Assembly: GCA_050013055.1 (NCBI GenBank)
Contig: JBEKGC010000351.1
Coordinates: 1-7,256 of the forward strand
DNA from: Palsa-504 sp050013055
GTDB lineage: Bacteria; Actinomycetota; Actinomycetes; Streptosporangiales; Streptosporangiaceae
Direction of reading: 5' to 3'
DNA length: 7,256 nucleotides
Shown piece after piece: positions 1-5,172 of the stretch (positions are counted from its first letter, which is position 1; every line of letters starts with the position of its first letter). The notes beneath the pieces were generated by a model. That model saw only the letters and a program-made list of their open reading frames with translations, was not told the origin of the DNA and searched no databases. The position numbers were made by a program, and so were the translations under genes.

Positions 1-258
1 ACCATCACCGACAAGGACCGGCTGCTGGCCGAGCTGACCGCGGTGGCCAAGCGCGGCTGGGCGCAGAACAACGAGGAGGGGCATGTCGGCATCGTCTCGG
101 TGGGCGCGCCGATCCGCGGCCGGGACGGCAACGTCATGGCGGCGGTCAGCGTGGTCGGCGACAGCGCCCGGATGCGCACGATGATGCGCCGGGCCACCTC
201 CCTGGTCGTGGAATCCGCCCAGCTCATCTCCCGCCGCCTAGGCCACACCCCCGCGTAA
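1..258 (+). CDS. IclR-family transcriptional regulator, C-terminal part (5' end outside window)
   Basis: The reading frame is open from base 1 to a TAA at 256-258 and gives 85 residues of a longer protein. What remains matches the end of the IclR effector-binding domain: a helix (LLAELTAVAKRGWAQNNEE), then G(V/I)VSVGAPIRGRDGNVMAAVSVVGD, which is the family's signature of an API strand followed by a 'G-x-V-x-AAVSV' strand, then a closing helix. IclR proteins are dimeric DNA-binding regulators with an N-terminal winged helix (missing here) and a C-terminal domain that binds small molecules, often aromatic or carboxylic-acid metabolites. The gene converges on the SnoaL/HAD/tautomerase/SDR operon and its last 21 bp overlap the SDR end. 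It may regulate that operon, but this is inferred from position only. The family call is firm; the ligand is unknown. Confidence 0.85.
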   Translation, partial: TITDKDRLLAELTAVAKRGWAQNNEEGHVGIVSVGAPIRGRDGNVMAAVSVVGDSARMRTMMRRATSLVVESAQLISRRLGHTPA

Positions 259-1014
259 GTGGATGCCGCGGTGGCCGCCCGCGTCCAGGTAGAGCACGCT
301 GCCGTGCAGCAGGTCGGCCTCCGGGTCGAGCAGCAGCTCGACGGCCCAGGCCAGCTCGCCGGCCGTCGGCAGTCGGCCGAGCGAGTTCTGCGCCACGTAC
401 TCCTGCCAGATGTCTTCTTCGGCGGCGCCCCGCTCGGCGGCGACCGCGGCCACGATGCGGCGCAGCCGGGGCGTGTCGGCCGGGCCCGGACTGAGCGTGT
501 GCGTCGTCACCCCGCGAGGCCCGTAGAGCAGGCTGATCTGACGCATCAGGTTGAACACCCCGGCATTGACCGCACCCGGGCCGGCCTCATGCGCACGCGG
601 CTCAAGCCCCAGCGACCCGGCGAACGTGACGAACCGCGATCCGGGCACCAGCCGGTCGCGCACCGCGTGCAGCAGCCGCAGCAACCCGCCGAGCTTGATA
701 TTGCTGCCCGCCGCCAACGCGTCCGGGTCGATGCTGTCCGCCGAGCCGCGGACCGGCAGCCCGGCCGCGAACACCGCGATCCGCACCGGGCCGGTGAGCA
801 TCGAGGCGATGGCCTCGATCGCGTCGTTGCTCCCGATATCGGCCGGGCAGCCCGTCACCAGGTCGTTGCCGGTCGCGAGCTCGTCAAGCTCCGCCTTGCC
901 CCGGGCCACGGCCAGCACCGGCACGCCCCGCCGGGTCAGCCGCGCCACCACGGCCGTCCCAATCGCCCCGGTGGCCCCGACCACGACGGCGGTGCCGGCC
1001 GTCGGCTCGCTCAC
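238..1014 (-). CDS. SDR-fold protein with degenerate catalytic motif
   Basis: This is a 258-residue protein of classical short-chain dehydrogenase/reductase length and fold. The dinucleotide-binding motif is GATGAIG (residues 13-19), with Asp59 after beta-3, an AAG in place of the usual NAG (83-85), Asn105 in the helix-4 position, a late SPGPADTP segment (175-182) and a C-terminal YLDAGGHRG. The active site is abnormal: where family members read Y-x-x-x-K this one reads Pro146-x-x-x-Asn150, and the catalytic Ser position falls on Gly133/Ser134. It may bind NAD(P)(H) but should not work by the usual Tyr/Lys mechanism. The GTG start at 1014 was chosen because it overlaps the tautomerase TGA as GTGA. 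The extension further upstream is Arg/Pro-rich and out of character. It is the last gene of the operon, and its end overlaps the IclR gene. The family is sure, the activity is not. Confidence 0.85.
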   Translation of the reverse strand: MSEPTAGTAVVVGATGAIGTAVVARLTRRGVPVLAVARGKAELDELATGNDLVTGCPADIGSNDAIEAIASMLTGPVRIAVFAAGLPVRGSADSIDPDALAAGSNIKLGGLLRLLHAVRDRLVPGSRFVTFAGSLGLEPRAHEAGPGAVNAGVFNLMRQISLLYGPRGVTTHTLSPGPADTPRLRRIVAAVAAERGAAEEDIWQEYVAQNSLGRLPTAGELAWAVELLLDPEADLLHGSVLYLDAGGHRGIHLRGGVA

Positions 1015-1250
1015 GTGCCGGTGCGGTCGGCGGTGGCCGCGCGGCGGGCCGCGACCTCGTCGGCGCGGGCTACGTCGGCCGGGACCCCGCCGATGCCCCA
1101 CCCTTCGGGCGGGAACTGGGTGATGTAGGTACGGACCCGGTCGATCGGGGTGTCCAGGATCTCCGCGACCAGGGCCGCGACCCGGCCGTGCAGTTCGCGG
1201 ATCTTCTCCGGCGGGCGGCCTTCCATGATGTCGATGCGCACGAGCGGCAT
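1011..1250 (-). CDS. 4-oxalocrotonate tautomerase family enzyme
   Basis: This 79-residue protein begins Met-Pro, so Pro becomes the N-terminal catalytic base after Met removal. Against the well-studied 4-OT (numbering from Pro1), the general pattern PLVRIDIMEGR gives Arg11, and RVRTYIT gives Arg39, both of which bind substrate carboxylates. The Phe50 position is Trp (GWGIGG). 4-OT itself is about 62 residues, so this one has a C-terminal extension of roughly 17 charged residues. Family members isomerise 2-hydroxymuconate-type dienols or, in relatives, dehalogenate or decarboxylate small unsaturated acids; they act as cytosolic hexamers. AGGAG lies 5 bp before the ATG. The gene starts 13 bp after the HAD gene and its stop overlaps the SDR start, so translational coupling is likely. 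The substrate is unknown. Confidence 0.9.
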   Translation of the reverse strand: MPLVRIDIMEGRPPEKIRELHGRVAALVAEILDTPIDRVRTYITQFPPEGWGIGGVPADVARADEVAARRAATADRTGT

Positions 1251-1255
1251 GGGAG

Positions 1256-1260
1256 CTCCT
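1256..1260 (-). promoter_or_regulatory. Shine-Dalgarno site of the tautomerase gene
   Basis: AGGAG on the minus strand with a 5-nt spacer (CTCCC) to the ATG. It lies within the short gap after the HAD stop codon and fixes the start that places Pro at residue 2. Confidence 0.75.
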
Positions 1261-1263
1261 TCG

Positions 1264-1941
1264 TTAGGTGGGCGCCAGGGAGGGTAGCCCGAGCAGGTCC
1301 CTGGCGGTAGCGATGGCCGGGGACGGGTCGTCCCACGGCACCCGGACCGCGGTCATCCCGACCCGGCGTGCGCCGGCCACGTTGGCCGGCATGTCGTCGA
1401 GGAACACGATCCGCTCGGCAGCCAGGCCGAGCTCGGCCGCGGCGTGCCGGAACGCCCGGGGATCGGGTTTCAGCACGCCGGTCAGGCCAGCGTCCACGAT
1501 GACGTCGAACAATTTCAGGTGCTCCTGGGCGGCCACCCAGTCCGGTCCGTGGAAGTCGGTCAGGTCGTTGGTCAGCGCGCCGACCCGCAGCCCGGCCTCC
1601 TTGGCCTCGGTCACGAGCTCAAGCATCTCGGCGCGCAGCCAGTCCTGTCTGGGCAGCTGGTAGAGCCGGCCGATCATGGCCCGGGTATCCCACGTCTGAC
1701 CGACCGCGGCGCCGAGCTCGGCGGCTCGCTGCGCCCAGTACTGCCGTTCGGTCACCTGGCCGGCCAGCAGCTGCTGCCACAGCTCGTCGTTCTCGGTCGC
1801 GATCCCGCCGATCCGCATCAGCACAGGCCGGACCGCGGGCTCGCGCTCGGCCAGCCGCCCGACCAGGTGGATGCCGGTGGCGTGCAGCACGCCGCCGATG
1901 TCGAGCAGCAGCCCGCCGAACGCCTCAGCGGCTGGCGGCAT
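1264..1941 (-). CDS. HAD-superfamily subfamily IA hydrolase
   Basis: This is a 225-residue protein with the four HAD motifs in order. Motif I is LLLDIGGVLH (nucleophile Asp14), followed by an alpha-helical cap (about 20-95). Motif II is GALTND (Thr124-Asn125), motif III Lys158 in LKPDPRAF and motif IV LDD (Asp182-Asp183). It resembles the phosphatase-like HAD-IA proteins related to the N-terminal domain of epoxide hydrolase. The residue two after the nucleophile, the usual acid/base Asp, is Gly16; this DxGGV form is common in the subgroup and makes phosphatase activity uncertain. Its ATG overlaps the end of the SnoaL-like gene by 17 bp and has no good ribosome binding site, so it is probably translated by coupling. 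The substrate is not predictable; within this operon a small phosphorylated or halogenated acid would be plausible, but that is a guess. Confidence 0.85.
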   Translation of the reverse strand: MPPAAEAFGGLLLDIGGVLHATGIHLVGRLAEREPAVRPVLMRIGGIATENDELWQQLLAGQVTERQYWAQRAAELGAAVGQTWDTRAMIGRLYQLPRQDWLRAEMLELVTEAKEAGLRVGALTNDLTDFHGPDWVAAQEHLKLFDVIVDAGLTGVLKPDPRAFRHAAAELGLAAERIVFLDDMPANVAGARRVGMTAVRVPWDDPSPAIATARDLLGLPSLAPT

Positions 1942-2392
1942 AACCGCGGTCAGCGTAGGGGAACCCGGCCAGCTCCATCCGGTCCAGGCCGGCCGCCTGC
2001 GGCGAGGCGTAGTAGGCGCGGATCTCGGTGATCAGCCCGGTGGCCGGGGCGAACCGGTACCACTCGTCGCCGCGCAGCACCACCCCGGTCTTGGTCTTCT
2101 CGTGCGTCCACTCGATCACCGCCCGGTCGGTGTCAGGGTCGCAGATGACCTCGTCCACCGTCCAGCGCGAGCCGAGCGTGCGCACCGCCCAGGCCCATCT
2201 CTCGCCGATCGCCGGCCCCCCGCGGAACGGCCCCGAGTACATGTCCGGGGGGAAGTAGTGCACCGCACCCGGCGCGAAGTAGGCGGCCACCGCGTCCGCG
2301 TCGCCCGCGTTGCAGGCGTCGAAGTAACCGCGGATGGCCTTCTCCATGCGCCGGGCCTTGGCCTGCCGGTCGCTGGTCAGCACGTCTGTCAC
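1925..2392 (-). CDS. SnoaL-like / NTF2-fold small protein
   Basis: This 155-residue protein has the layout of the SnoaL-like family in the NTF2 (alpha+beta cone) fold. An N-terminal helix contains the typical 'YFDACNAGDADAVAAYFAPGAVHYFP' pattern (about 23-48), followed by GPFRG-x-x-AIGERWAWAV (54-70). The strands that close the pocket are RWTVDEVICD, DRAVIEWTHEK and GDEWYRF, then ITEIRAYY. Members are isomerases, cyclases or hydrolases on small hydrophobic substrates (for example polyketide cyclases, ketosteroid isomerase relatives) or simple ligand binders. The GTG start is at 2392; a Val4 GTG is an alternative. It is the first gene of the four-gene operon. A TAGGCT -10-like hexamer 7 bp before the GTG suggests a leaderless mRNA. 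The fold is confident; the activity is unknown. Confidence 0.82.
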   Translation of the reverse strand: MTDVLTSDRQAKARRMEKAIRGYFDACNAGDADAVAAYFAPGAVHYFPPDMYSGPFRGGPAIGERWAWAVRTLGSRWTVDEVICDPDTDRAVIEWTHEKTKTGVVLRGDEWYRFAPATGLITEIRAYYASPQAAGLDRMELAGFPYADRGYAASR

Positions 2393-2399
2393 GGTCCCG

Positions 2400-2405
2400 A
2401 GCCTA
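2400..2405 (-). promoter_or_regulatory. candidate -10 element for the four-gene operon
   Basis: TAGGCT on the minus strand (consensus TANNNT) ends 7 bp before the GTG of the SnoaL-like gene, the spacing expected if transcription starts at the start codon. No convincing -35 hexamer is visible, so this is a weak call. Confidence 0.35.
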
Positions 2406-2430
2406 GGCGCTGGCGGCCCGCCCAGGCGCC
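2406..2430. other. imperfect hairpin between membrane-protein gene and operon
   Basis: GGCGCTGG (2406-2413) pairs with CCAGGCGCC (2422-2430), leaving one bulged base and an 8-nt loop. It lies about 40 bp after the membrane-protein stop codon, so it could end that transcript, but there is no T-run. It also sits in the presumed promoter of the SnoaL operon and could be an operator. A further weak dyad, GTGTT-N11-AACAC with GCATGC in its middle, follows at 2434-2454. Confidence 0.3.
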
Positions 2431-2470
2431 TCCGTGTTCCGCATGCAGAAACACGCCCCGGCCGGAACGG

Positions 2471-2929
2471 CTACCGTGGCGGGTTCTTGTGCATGACGTG
2501 GGCCACGTTGATGACCCCGATGATGACCCAGATCAGGGCCATCAGCATGATGGCGGCGAAGCCAGGGGAGTGGGCCAGCACGATCACGGTCATCGGCAGG
2601 GCGACCAGCACGGACCCGGCGGCCAGCGCGAAGGACGGCCGGCTGGACCGGTCGGCCCGGTCGGCCCTGATCGCGCGCCGTTCGTCCCTGACCATGCGCT
2701 TGGCCCGGCGGCGCTGGTGCCTGCATCCGGCGTACCGGTCCAGCTGGGTCAACAGGCGGCTGTCCACCTCCGCCGTGACCCGGCTGTCGATCGCGGCCGC
2801 GATCCGCTTGTCGATGTCCGCGCCGATGCGTTCTACCAGCCCCTCGGCCAGGGCCTGATCGTAGCCGGGGCCAAGGTCGTGCAGAGCGGCCACCGCGGCG
2901 GCGATCTCAGCCTGGCTTTCTGTGGTCAT
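2471..2929 (-). CDS. small two-helix membrane protein, actinobacterial, unknown function
   Basis: This is a 152-residue protein that I cannot assign a function. The N-terminal half is soluble and helical and carries LHDLGPGYDQALAEGLVERIGADIDKRI (about 16-43), a pattern I recognise from many actinobacterial proteins of unknown role. A strongly basic stretch follows (RRRAKRMVRDERRAIRADRADR, about 73-94). Two membrane segments come at the end (about 100-119 and 123-146), then a short basic tail. By the positive-inside rule both ends should be cytoplasmic with a short outside loop. The ATG at 2929 was chosen over an upstream in-frame start because GGAGGG lies 4 bp before it and the conserved region follows directly. 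It is divergent from the methyltransferase gene. Confidence 0.75.
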   Translation of the reverse strand: MTTESQAEIAAAVAALHDLGPGYDQALAEGLVERIGADIDKRIAAAIDSRVTAEVDSRLLTQLDRYAGCRHQRRRAKRMVRDERRAIRADRADRSSRPSFALAAGSVLVALPMTVIVLAHSPGFAAIMLMALIWVIIGVINVAHVMHKNPPR

Positions 2930-2933
2930 CGTG

Positions 2934-2939
2934 CCCTCC
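2934..2939 (-). promoter_or_regulatory. strong Shine-Dalgarno site of the membrane-protein gene
   Basis: GGAGGG on the minus strand, 4 nt before the ATG. It decides the start in favour of 2929 over the longer reading frame beginning at 2962. Confidence 0.75.
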
Positions 2940-2962
2940 GAACCTTCGTCGTCCCAGCGCAA

Positions 2963-2968
2963 ACGGTA
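2963..2968 (-). promoter_or_regulatory. candidate -10 element of the membrane-protein gene
   Basis: TACCGT on the minus strand, with TTCCGC 17 bp further upstream as a poor -35. The same hexamer serves as the candidate -10 of the divergent methyltransferase. Weak evidence. Confidence 0.25.
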
Positions 2969-2992
2969 CGGACCTCGGCCGGCCAGCGGAAT

Positions 2993-3042
2993 GCGGCTAC
3001 CCCCAAGCCGCGCCCTGGGGTTTTCCCCAGCCCGGCCCCGGG
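2993..3042. other. cluster of three short inverted repeats in the divergent promoter region
   Basis: Three small dyads lie side by side: GCGGCT/AGCCGC (2993-3011), CTGGGG-TTTT-CCCCAG (3015-3030) and CCCGG-CC-CCGGG (3031-3042). They separate the two divergent promoters. They could be operators, an insulator-like terminator, or chance in GC-rich DNA; nothing in the sequence decides this. Confidence 0.35.
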
Positions 3043-3077
3043 CGGAAATTCGCGCGCGTGCGGCGGGCCAGCTGCGG

Positions 3078-3083
3078 TACCGT
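3078..3083 (+). promoter_or_regulatory. candidate -10 element for a leaderless methyltransferase mRNA
   Basis: TACCGT (TANNNT) ends 7 bp before the GTG at 3091. There is no ribosome binding site at a useful distance, which fits a transcript starting at the start codon. No clear -35 is seen. Confidence 0.45.
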
Positions 3084-3090
3084 CCGAGGC

Positions 3091-3834
3091 GTGCAGGACG
3101 AGGACGGCTATTTCAGTGCCCGGGTCGCGGCCAGCTACGACGATCCGTCGTCGGAGGAGTTCGATCCCGCCGTGATCGAGCGGACGGTCGGCGTGCTGGC
3201 CGGCCTGGCCGGGGCCGGCCGGGCCCTGGAGCTTGGCATCGGTACCGGGCGGATCGCGCTGCCGCTGGCCCGCCGCGGCGTCCCGGTGCACGGCATCGAC
3301 ATGTCCCGGGCGATGGTGGCCCGGTTGCGGGCCAAGCCGGGCGGCGACACGATCGGCGTGACATTCGGCGACTTCGCCACCACCCGGGCGGAGGGGACGT
3401 TCTCGGTCGCCTACCTGGTCTTCAACACGATCATGAACCTGACCACGCAGGCGGCGCAGGTGGCCTGCTTCGCCAACGCCGCGGCGCAGCTGGAACCAGG
3501 CGGCTGTTTCGTCATCGAGGTCATCCTCCCCGATCTGCGCAGGCTCCCGCCTGGGCAGAACGCCGTCCCGTTCCAGGTCAGCCCGAACCGTTTCGCGGTC
3601 GACGTCTACGACGTGGCCACCCAGGCGATGAGCTCGAACTACCTCACCCTCGACGGCGACCGGGGTGAGTACCGTTCGATCCCGTTCCGGTACGTGTGGC
3701 CGTCCGAGCTTGACCTGATGGCGCAGCTGGCCGGCCTGCGCCTGCGCCACCGGTGGGACGGCTGGACCGGCGCGCCGTTCACCAGCGAGAGCCGCCAGCA
3801 CGTCTCGGTCTGGGCAAAGCCGGGGCCCGGCTGA
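3091..3834 (+). CDS. class I SAM-dependent methyltransferase
   Basis: This 247-residue protein has a Rossmann-type methyltransferase core. Motif I is ALELGIGTGRIALPLA (45-60), the acidic end of beta-2 is GID (Asp70), and an acidic GDF (93-95) is in the adenine-contact region. FNTIMNLTTQAAQVACF (111-127) follows and EPGGCFVIEV (135-144) marks the fifth strand. The C-terminal half (YRSIPFRYVWPSELDLMAQLAGLRL) is typical of a frequent actinobacterial subgroup of unknown substrate. The GTG at 3091 was preferred to the GTG at 3058 because the homology-like N-terminus (YFSARVAASYD) begins right after it and a -10-like element sits 7 bp upstream. It ends 30 bp from the convergent ICMT-like gene. It is probably a cytosolic small-molecule methyltransferase; the substrate is unknown. 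Confidence 0.88.
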   Translation: MQDEDGYFSARVAASYDDPSSEEFDPAVIERTVGVLAGLAGAGRALELGIGTGRIALPLARRGVPVHGIDMSRAMVARLRAKPGGDTIGVTFGDFATTRAEGTFSVAYLVFNTIMNLTTQAAQVACFANAAAQLEPGGCFVIEVILPDLRRLPPGQNAVPFQVSPNRFAVDVYDVATQAMSSNYLTLDGDRGEYRSIPFRYVWPSELDLMAQLAGLRLRHRWDGWTGAPFTSESRQHVSVWAKPGPG

Positions 3835-3864
3835 CGGCCCATCGTGCCTGCCCGCCCGCGGTGA

Positions 3865-4461
3865 TCACCAGACCAGCGGGACCAGGCGCTTGTGGCCGGC
3901 GGCGTACCGGCGGTAGGCGTCTCCGAGCGTTGCGACCAGCGCACTCTCCTCGAGGTGGATCCGCCAGAGCAGCAGCGCCAGCGGGAGCACCGTAAGCACG
4001 GCCAGCCCGACCAGGTTCGCGGACGCCAGGCCGATGCCGGCACAGATCAGCAGCGCCCCGGCGTAACTGGGGTGACGCAGGACGCGGTACGGTCCGGCGG
4101 TCATCACGGGCTGATCCGGGGTGACGATGACCGTGAACGTGAAGTACTTCCCCAGCGTCAGGAACGACCAGCCCCGCAGCACCATGCCGGCCAGCATGAT
4201 AACCAGGCCGGCGGCGAACGCGGACGCGCCGGGCCGGATCGCGGCGGCGGGCACCAGATGCGGGGCCAGGTGGACCATGACCGAGCAGACGGCCAGGGTG
4301 GTCCAGTTCACGTACCGCCACAGCAGGCTCCGGCTGCCCTTGGTGTCCTGGTCCGCTGCCTTGCGCCCGGCGGCGGCCTGACTAGCCTCGATCACGGCCC
4401 AGCCGCCGATCGCCAGCACGAGCAGGAGCCCGGCGGAGTGATTGTCGAAGTAGGCGTTCAT
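3865..4461 (-). CDS. isoprenylcysteine carboxyl methyltransferase (ICMT)/phospholipid methyltransferase-like membrane protein
   Basis: This 198-residue integral membrane protein has about five hydrophobic segments (roughly 9-26, 50-70, 79-98, 136-147, 149-167). The family signature is present: GKYFTFTVIV (104-113), then GPYRVLRHPSYAG (123-135), containing the RHPxYxG SAM-binding motif, and Glu171-Glu172 followed by LGDAYRRYA (179-187). ICMT/PEMT-type enzymes move a methyl group from SAM to lipid-borne or hydrophobic acceptors within the membrane. In bacteria the acceptor is usually unknown, since prenylated CaaX proteins are absent. The ATG at 4461 has AGGAG 7 bp upstream, and the longer frame upstream lacks membrane character. 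It follows the TetR gene by 31 bp and very likely shares its promoter, so it is the probable target of TetR control. Confidence 0.85.
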   Translation of the reverse strand: MNAYFDNHSAGLLLVLAIGGWAVIEASQAAAGRKAADQDTKGSRSLLWRYVNWTTLAVCSVMVHLAPHLVPAAAIRPGASAFAAGLVIMLAGMVLRGWSFLTLGKYFTFTVIVTPDQPVMTAGPYRVLRHPSYAGALLICAGIGLASANLVGLAVLTVLPLALLLWRIHLEESALVATLGDAYRRYAAGHKRLVPLVW

Positions 4462-4462
4462 T

Positions 4463-4496
4463 TCTTCTCTCCTGTCTAGTCTTCTCTCCTGCCTAG
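4463..4496. repeat. 17-bp tandem duplication at the TetR/ICMT junction
   Basis: TCTTCTCTCCTGTCTAG (4463-4479) is followed at once by TCTTCTCTCCTGCCTAG (4480-4496), with one mismatch. On the minus strand each copy holds a TAG and an AGGAG. The right copy supplies the TetR stop codon. The left copy supplies the ribosome binding site used by the ICMT-like gene, so the duplication gives two Shine-Dalgarno sequences 17 bp apart. Confidence 0.9.
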
Positions 4497-5137
4497 GCGG
4501 CGGGTACCTCGGCCCGGGTGGCGCGCTCGAACAACCTGACCAGCTCGATGCCGTAGCCTTCCAGGTCGAGATCCGGATCGGCGGCAAGCCGGATGAGCAG
4601 CCGGTTCAGCGCGGCCTTCATGGTCAGCGCCACCACCTGGGCGTCGAAAGGACCCAGGCGGCAGGCCTCCTGCCCGTGTTTCAGCACCTGCTCGACCATG
4701 GCAATTTCGTCTGCCTCGGCACCGAACTCGGCGCTGGGGCGGCCGGACTCGTCCCGGTACGGGATGGAGATCCGGTAGAGCGCGAGCACATCTCGCAGGT
4801 GCGTCCGGTAATAGTCGACCCACGCGGTGAGGTAGGCGGCGACGAACCGCTCCGGGTACCTGGCCGGCTCCGCGGCCCGCAGGCGCGGCTCAAGAAACTG
4901 CCTGATCGAGTCGATCACATGTGTGATCACCGCGTGGATCAGGTCGTTCTTGGCGGCGAAGTGGTAGGTAACCACGCCCTTGCTTACGCCCGCCCGGCGG
5001 GCCACCTCCGCCACCGTGGTGGCCGAGAAACCGACCTCGACGATCGCGTCAATCGCGCAGCTGACGAACTGATCCCTGCGCTTGAGCTGGGTGAACGTGC
5101 TCGACGCAGCAGAGGCGGCCGCCTGCTTAGTACGCAC
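4493..5137 (-). CDS. TetR/AcrR-family transcriptional repressor
   Basis: This 214-residue protein has an N-terminal TetR DNA-binding domain. Helix 1 is about 21-36 (DQFVSCAIDAIVEVGF), then TTVAEVARRAGVSKGVVTYHFAAKNDL (40-66) contains the helix-turn-helix and the closing YHF motif. Residues 67-214 form an all-helical ligand and dimerisation domain with no recognisable ligand signature. The GTG start lies 6 bp after a TAAAAT -10 and there is no Shine-Dalgarno sequence, so the mRNA is probably leaderless. A perfect 20-bp palindrome in the promoter spacer is the likely operator, which points to autorepression together with the downstream ICMT-like gene. A poorly conserved tail of about 20 residues precedes helix 1. 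The ligand is unknown. Confidence 0.92.
   Translation of the reverse strand: MRTKQAAASAASSTFTQLKRRDQFVSCAIDAIVEVGFSATTVAEVARRAGVSKGVVTYHFAAKNDLIHAVITHVIDSIRQFLEPRLRAAEPARYPERFVAAYLTAWVDYYRTHLRDVLALYRISIPYRDESGRPSAEFGAEADEIAMVEQVLKHGQEACRLGPFDAQVVALTMKAALNRLLIRLAADPDLDLEGYGIELVRLFERATRAEVPAA
5127..5134. promoter_or_regulatory. extra operator half-site just inside the TetR coding sequence
   Basis: TTAGTACG is identical to a half of the main palindrome and begins exactly 20 bp from the matching half at 5147, about two helical turns. It covers codons 2-4 next to the GTG. Its other half is degenerate. It may let a second dimer bind; only the sequence match is certain. Confidence 0.45.
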
Positions 5138-5143
5138 GAATTG

Positions 5144-5172
5144 ATTTTAGTACGATCGTACTAAACCGTCAA
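5144..5172 (-). promoter_or_regulatory. promoter of the TetR-ICMT operon
   Basis: On the minus strand, TTGACG (5167-5172), a 17-bp spacer (5150-5166) and TAAAAT (5144-5149) form a near-consensus sigma-70-type (HrdB/SigA-like) promoter. The GTG start at 5137 lies 6 bp after the -10, so the first transcribed base should be at or next to the G of GTG. Confidence 0.8.
5146..5165. promoter_or_regulatory. perfect 20-bp palindrome, probable TetR operator
   Basis: TTTAGTACGATCGTACTAAA is fully self-complementary. It occupies the promoter spacer from the -35 side and overlaps four bases of the -10, so bound repressor would block RNA polymerase. Its length and symmetry fit a TetR dimer site, and it lies directly upstream of the TetR gene. 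Confidence 0.85.

Noticed and set aside
259..1128. Long open plus-strand frame opposite the SDR and tautomerase genes
   Set aside because: Its product is rich in Arg, His, Gln and Pro with no recognisable domain, and lies exactly antisense to two clear genes. It is a GC-bias shadow.
1871..3175. 434-codon plus-strand frame across the SnoaL-like and membrane-protein genes
   Set aside because: Low-complexity Arg/Pro/Gly/His composition, antisense to real genes and running through their promoters.
2926..3801. 291-codon minus-strand frame opposite the methyltransferase
   Set aside because: The plus strand encodes a methyltransferase with clear motifs; the antisense product has none.
3860..3869. 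Palindrome GGTGATCACC as a bidirectional terminator
   Set aside because: Only 10 bp with no loop or T-run, and half of it codes for the end of the ICMT-like protein.
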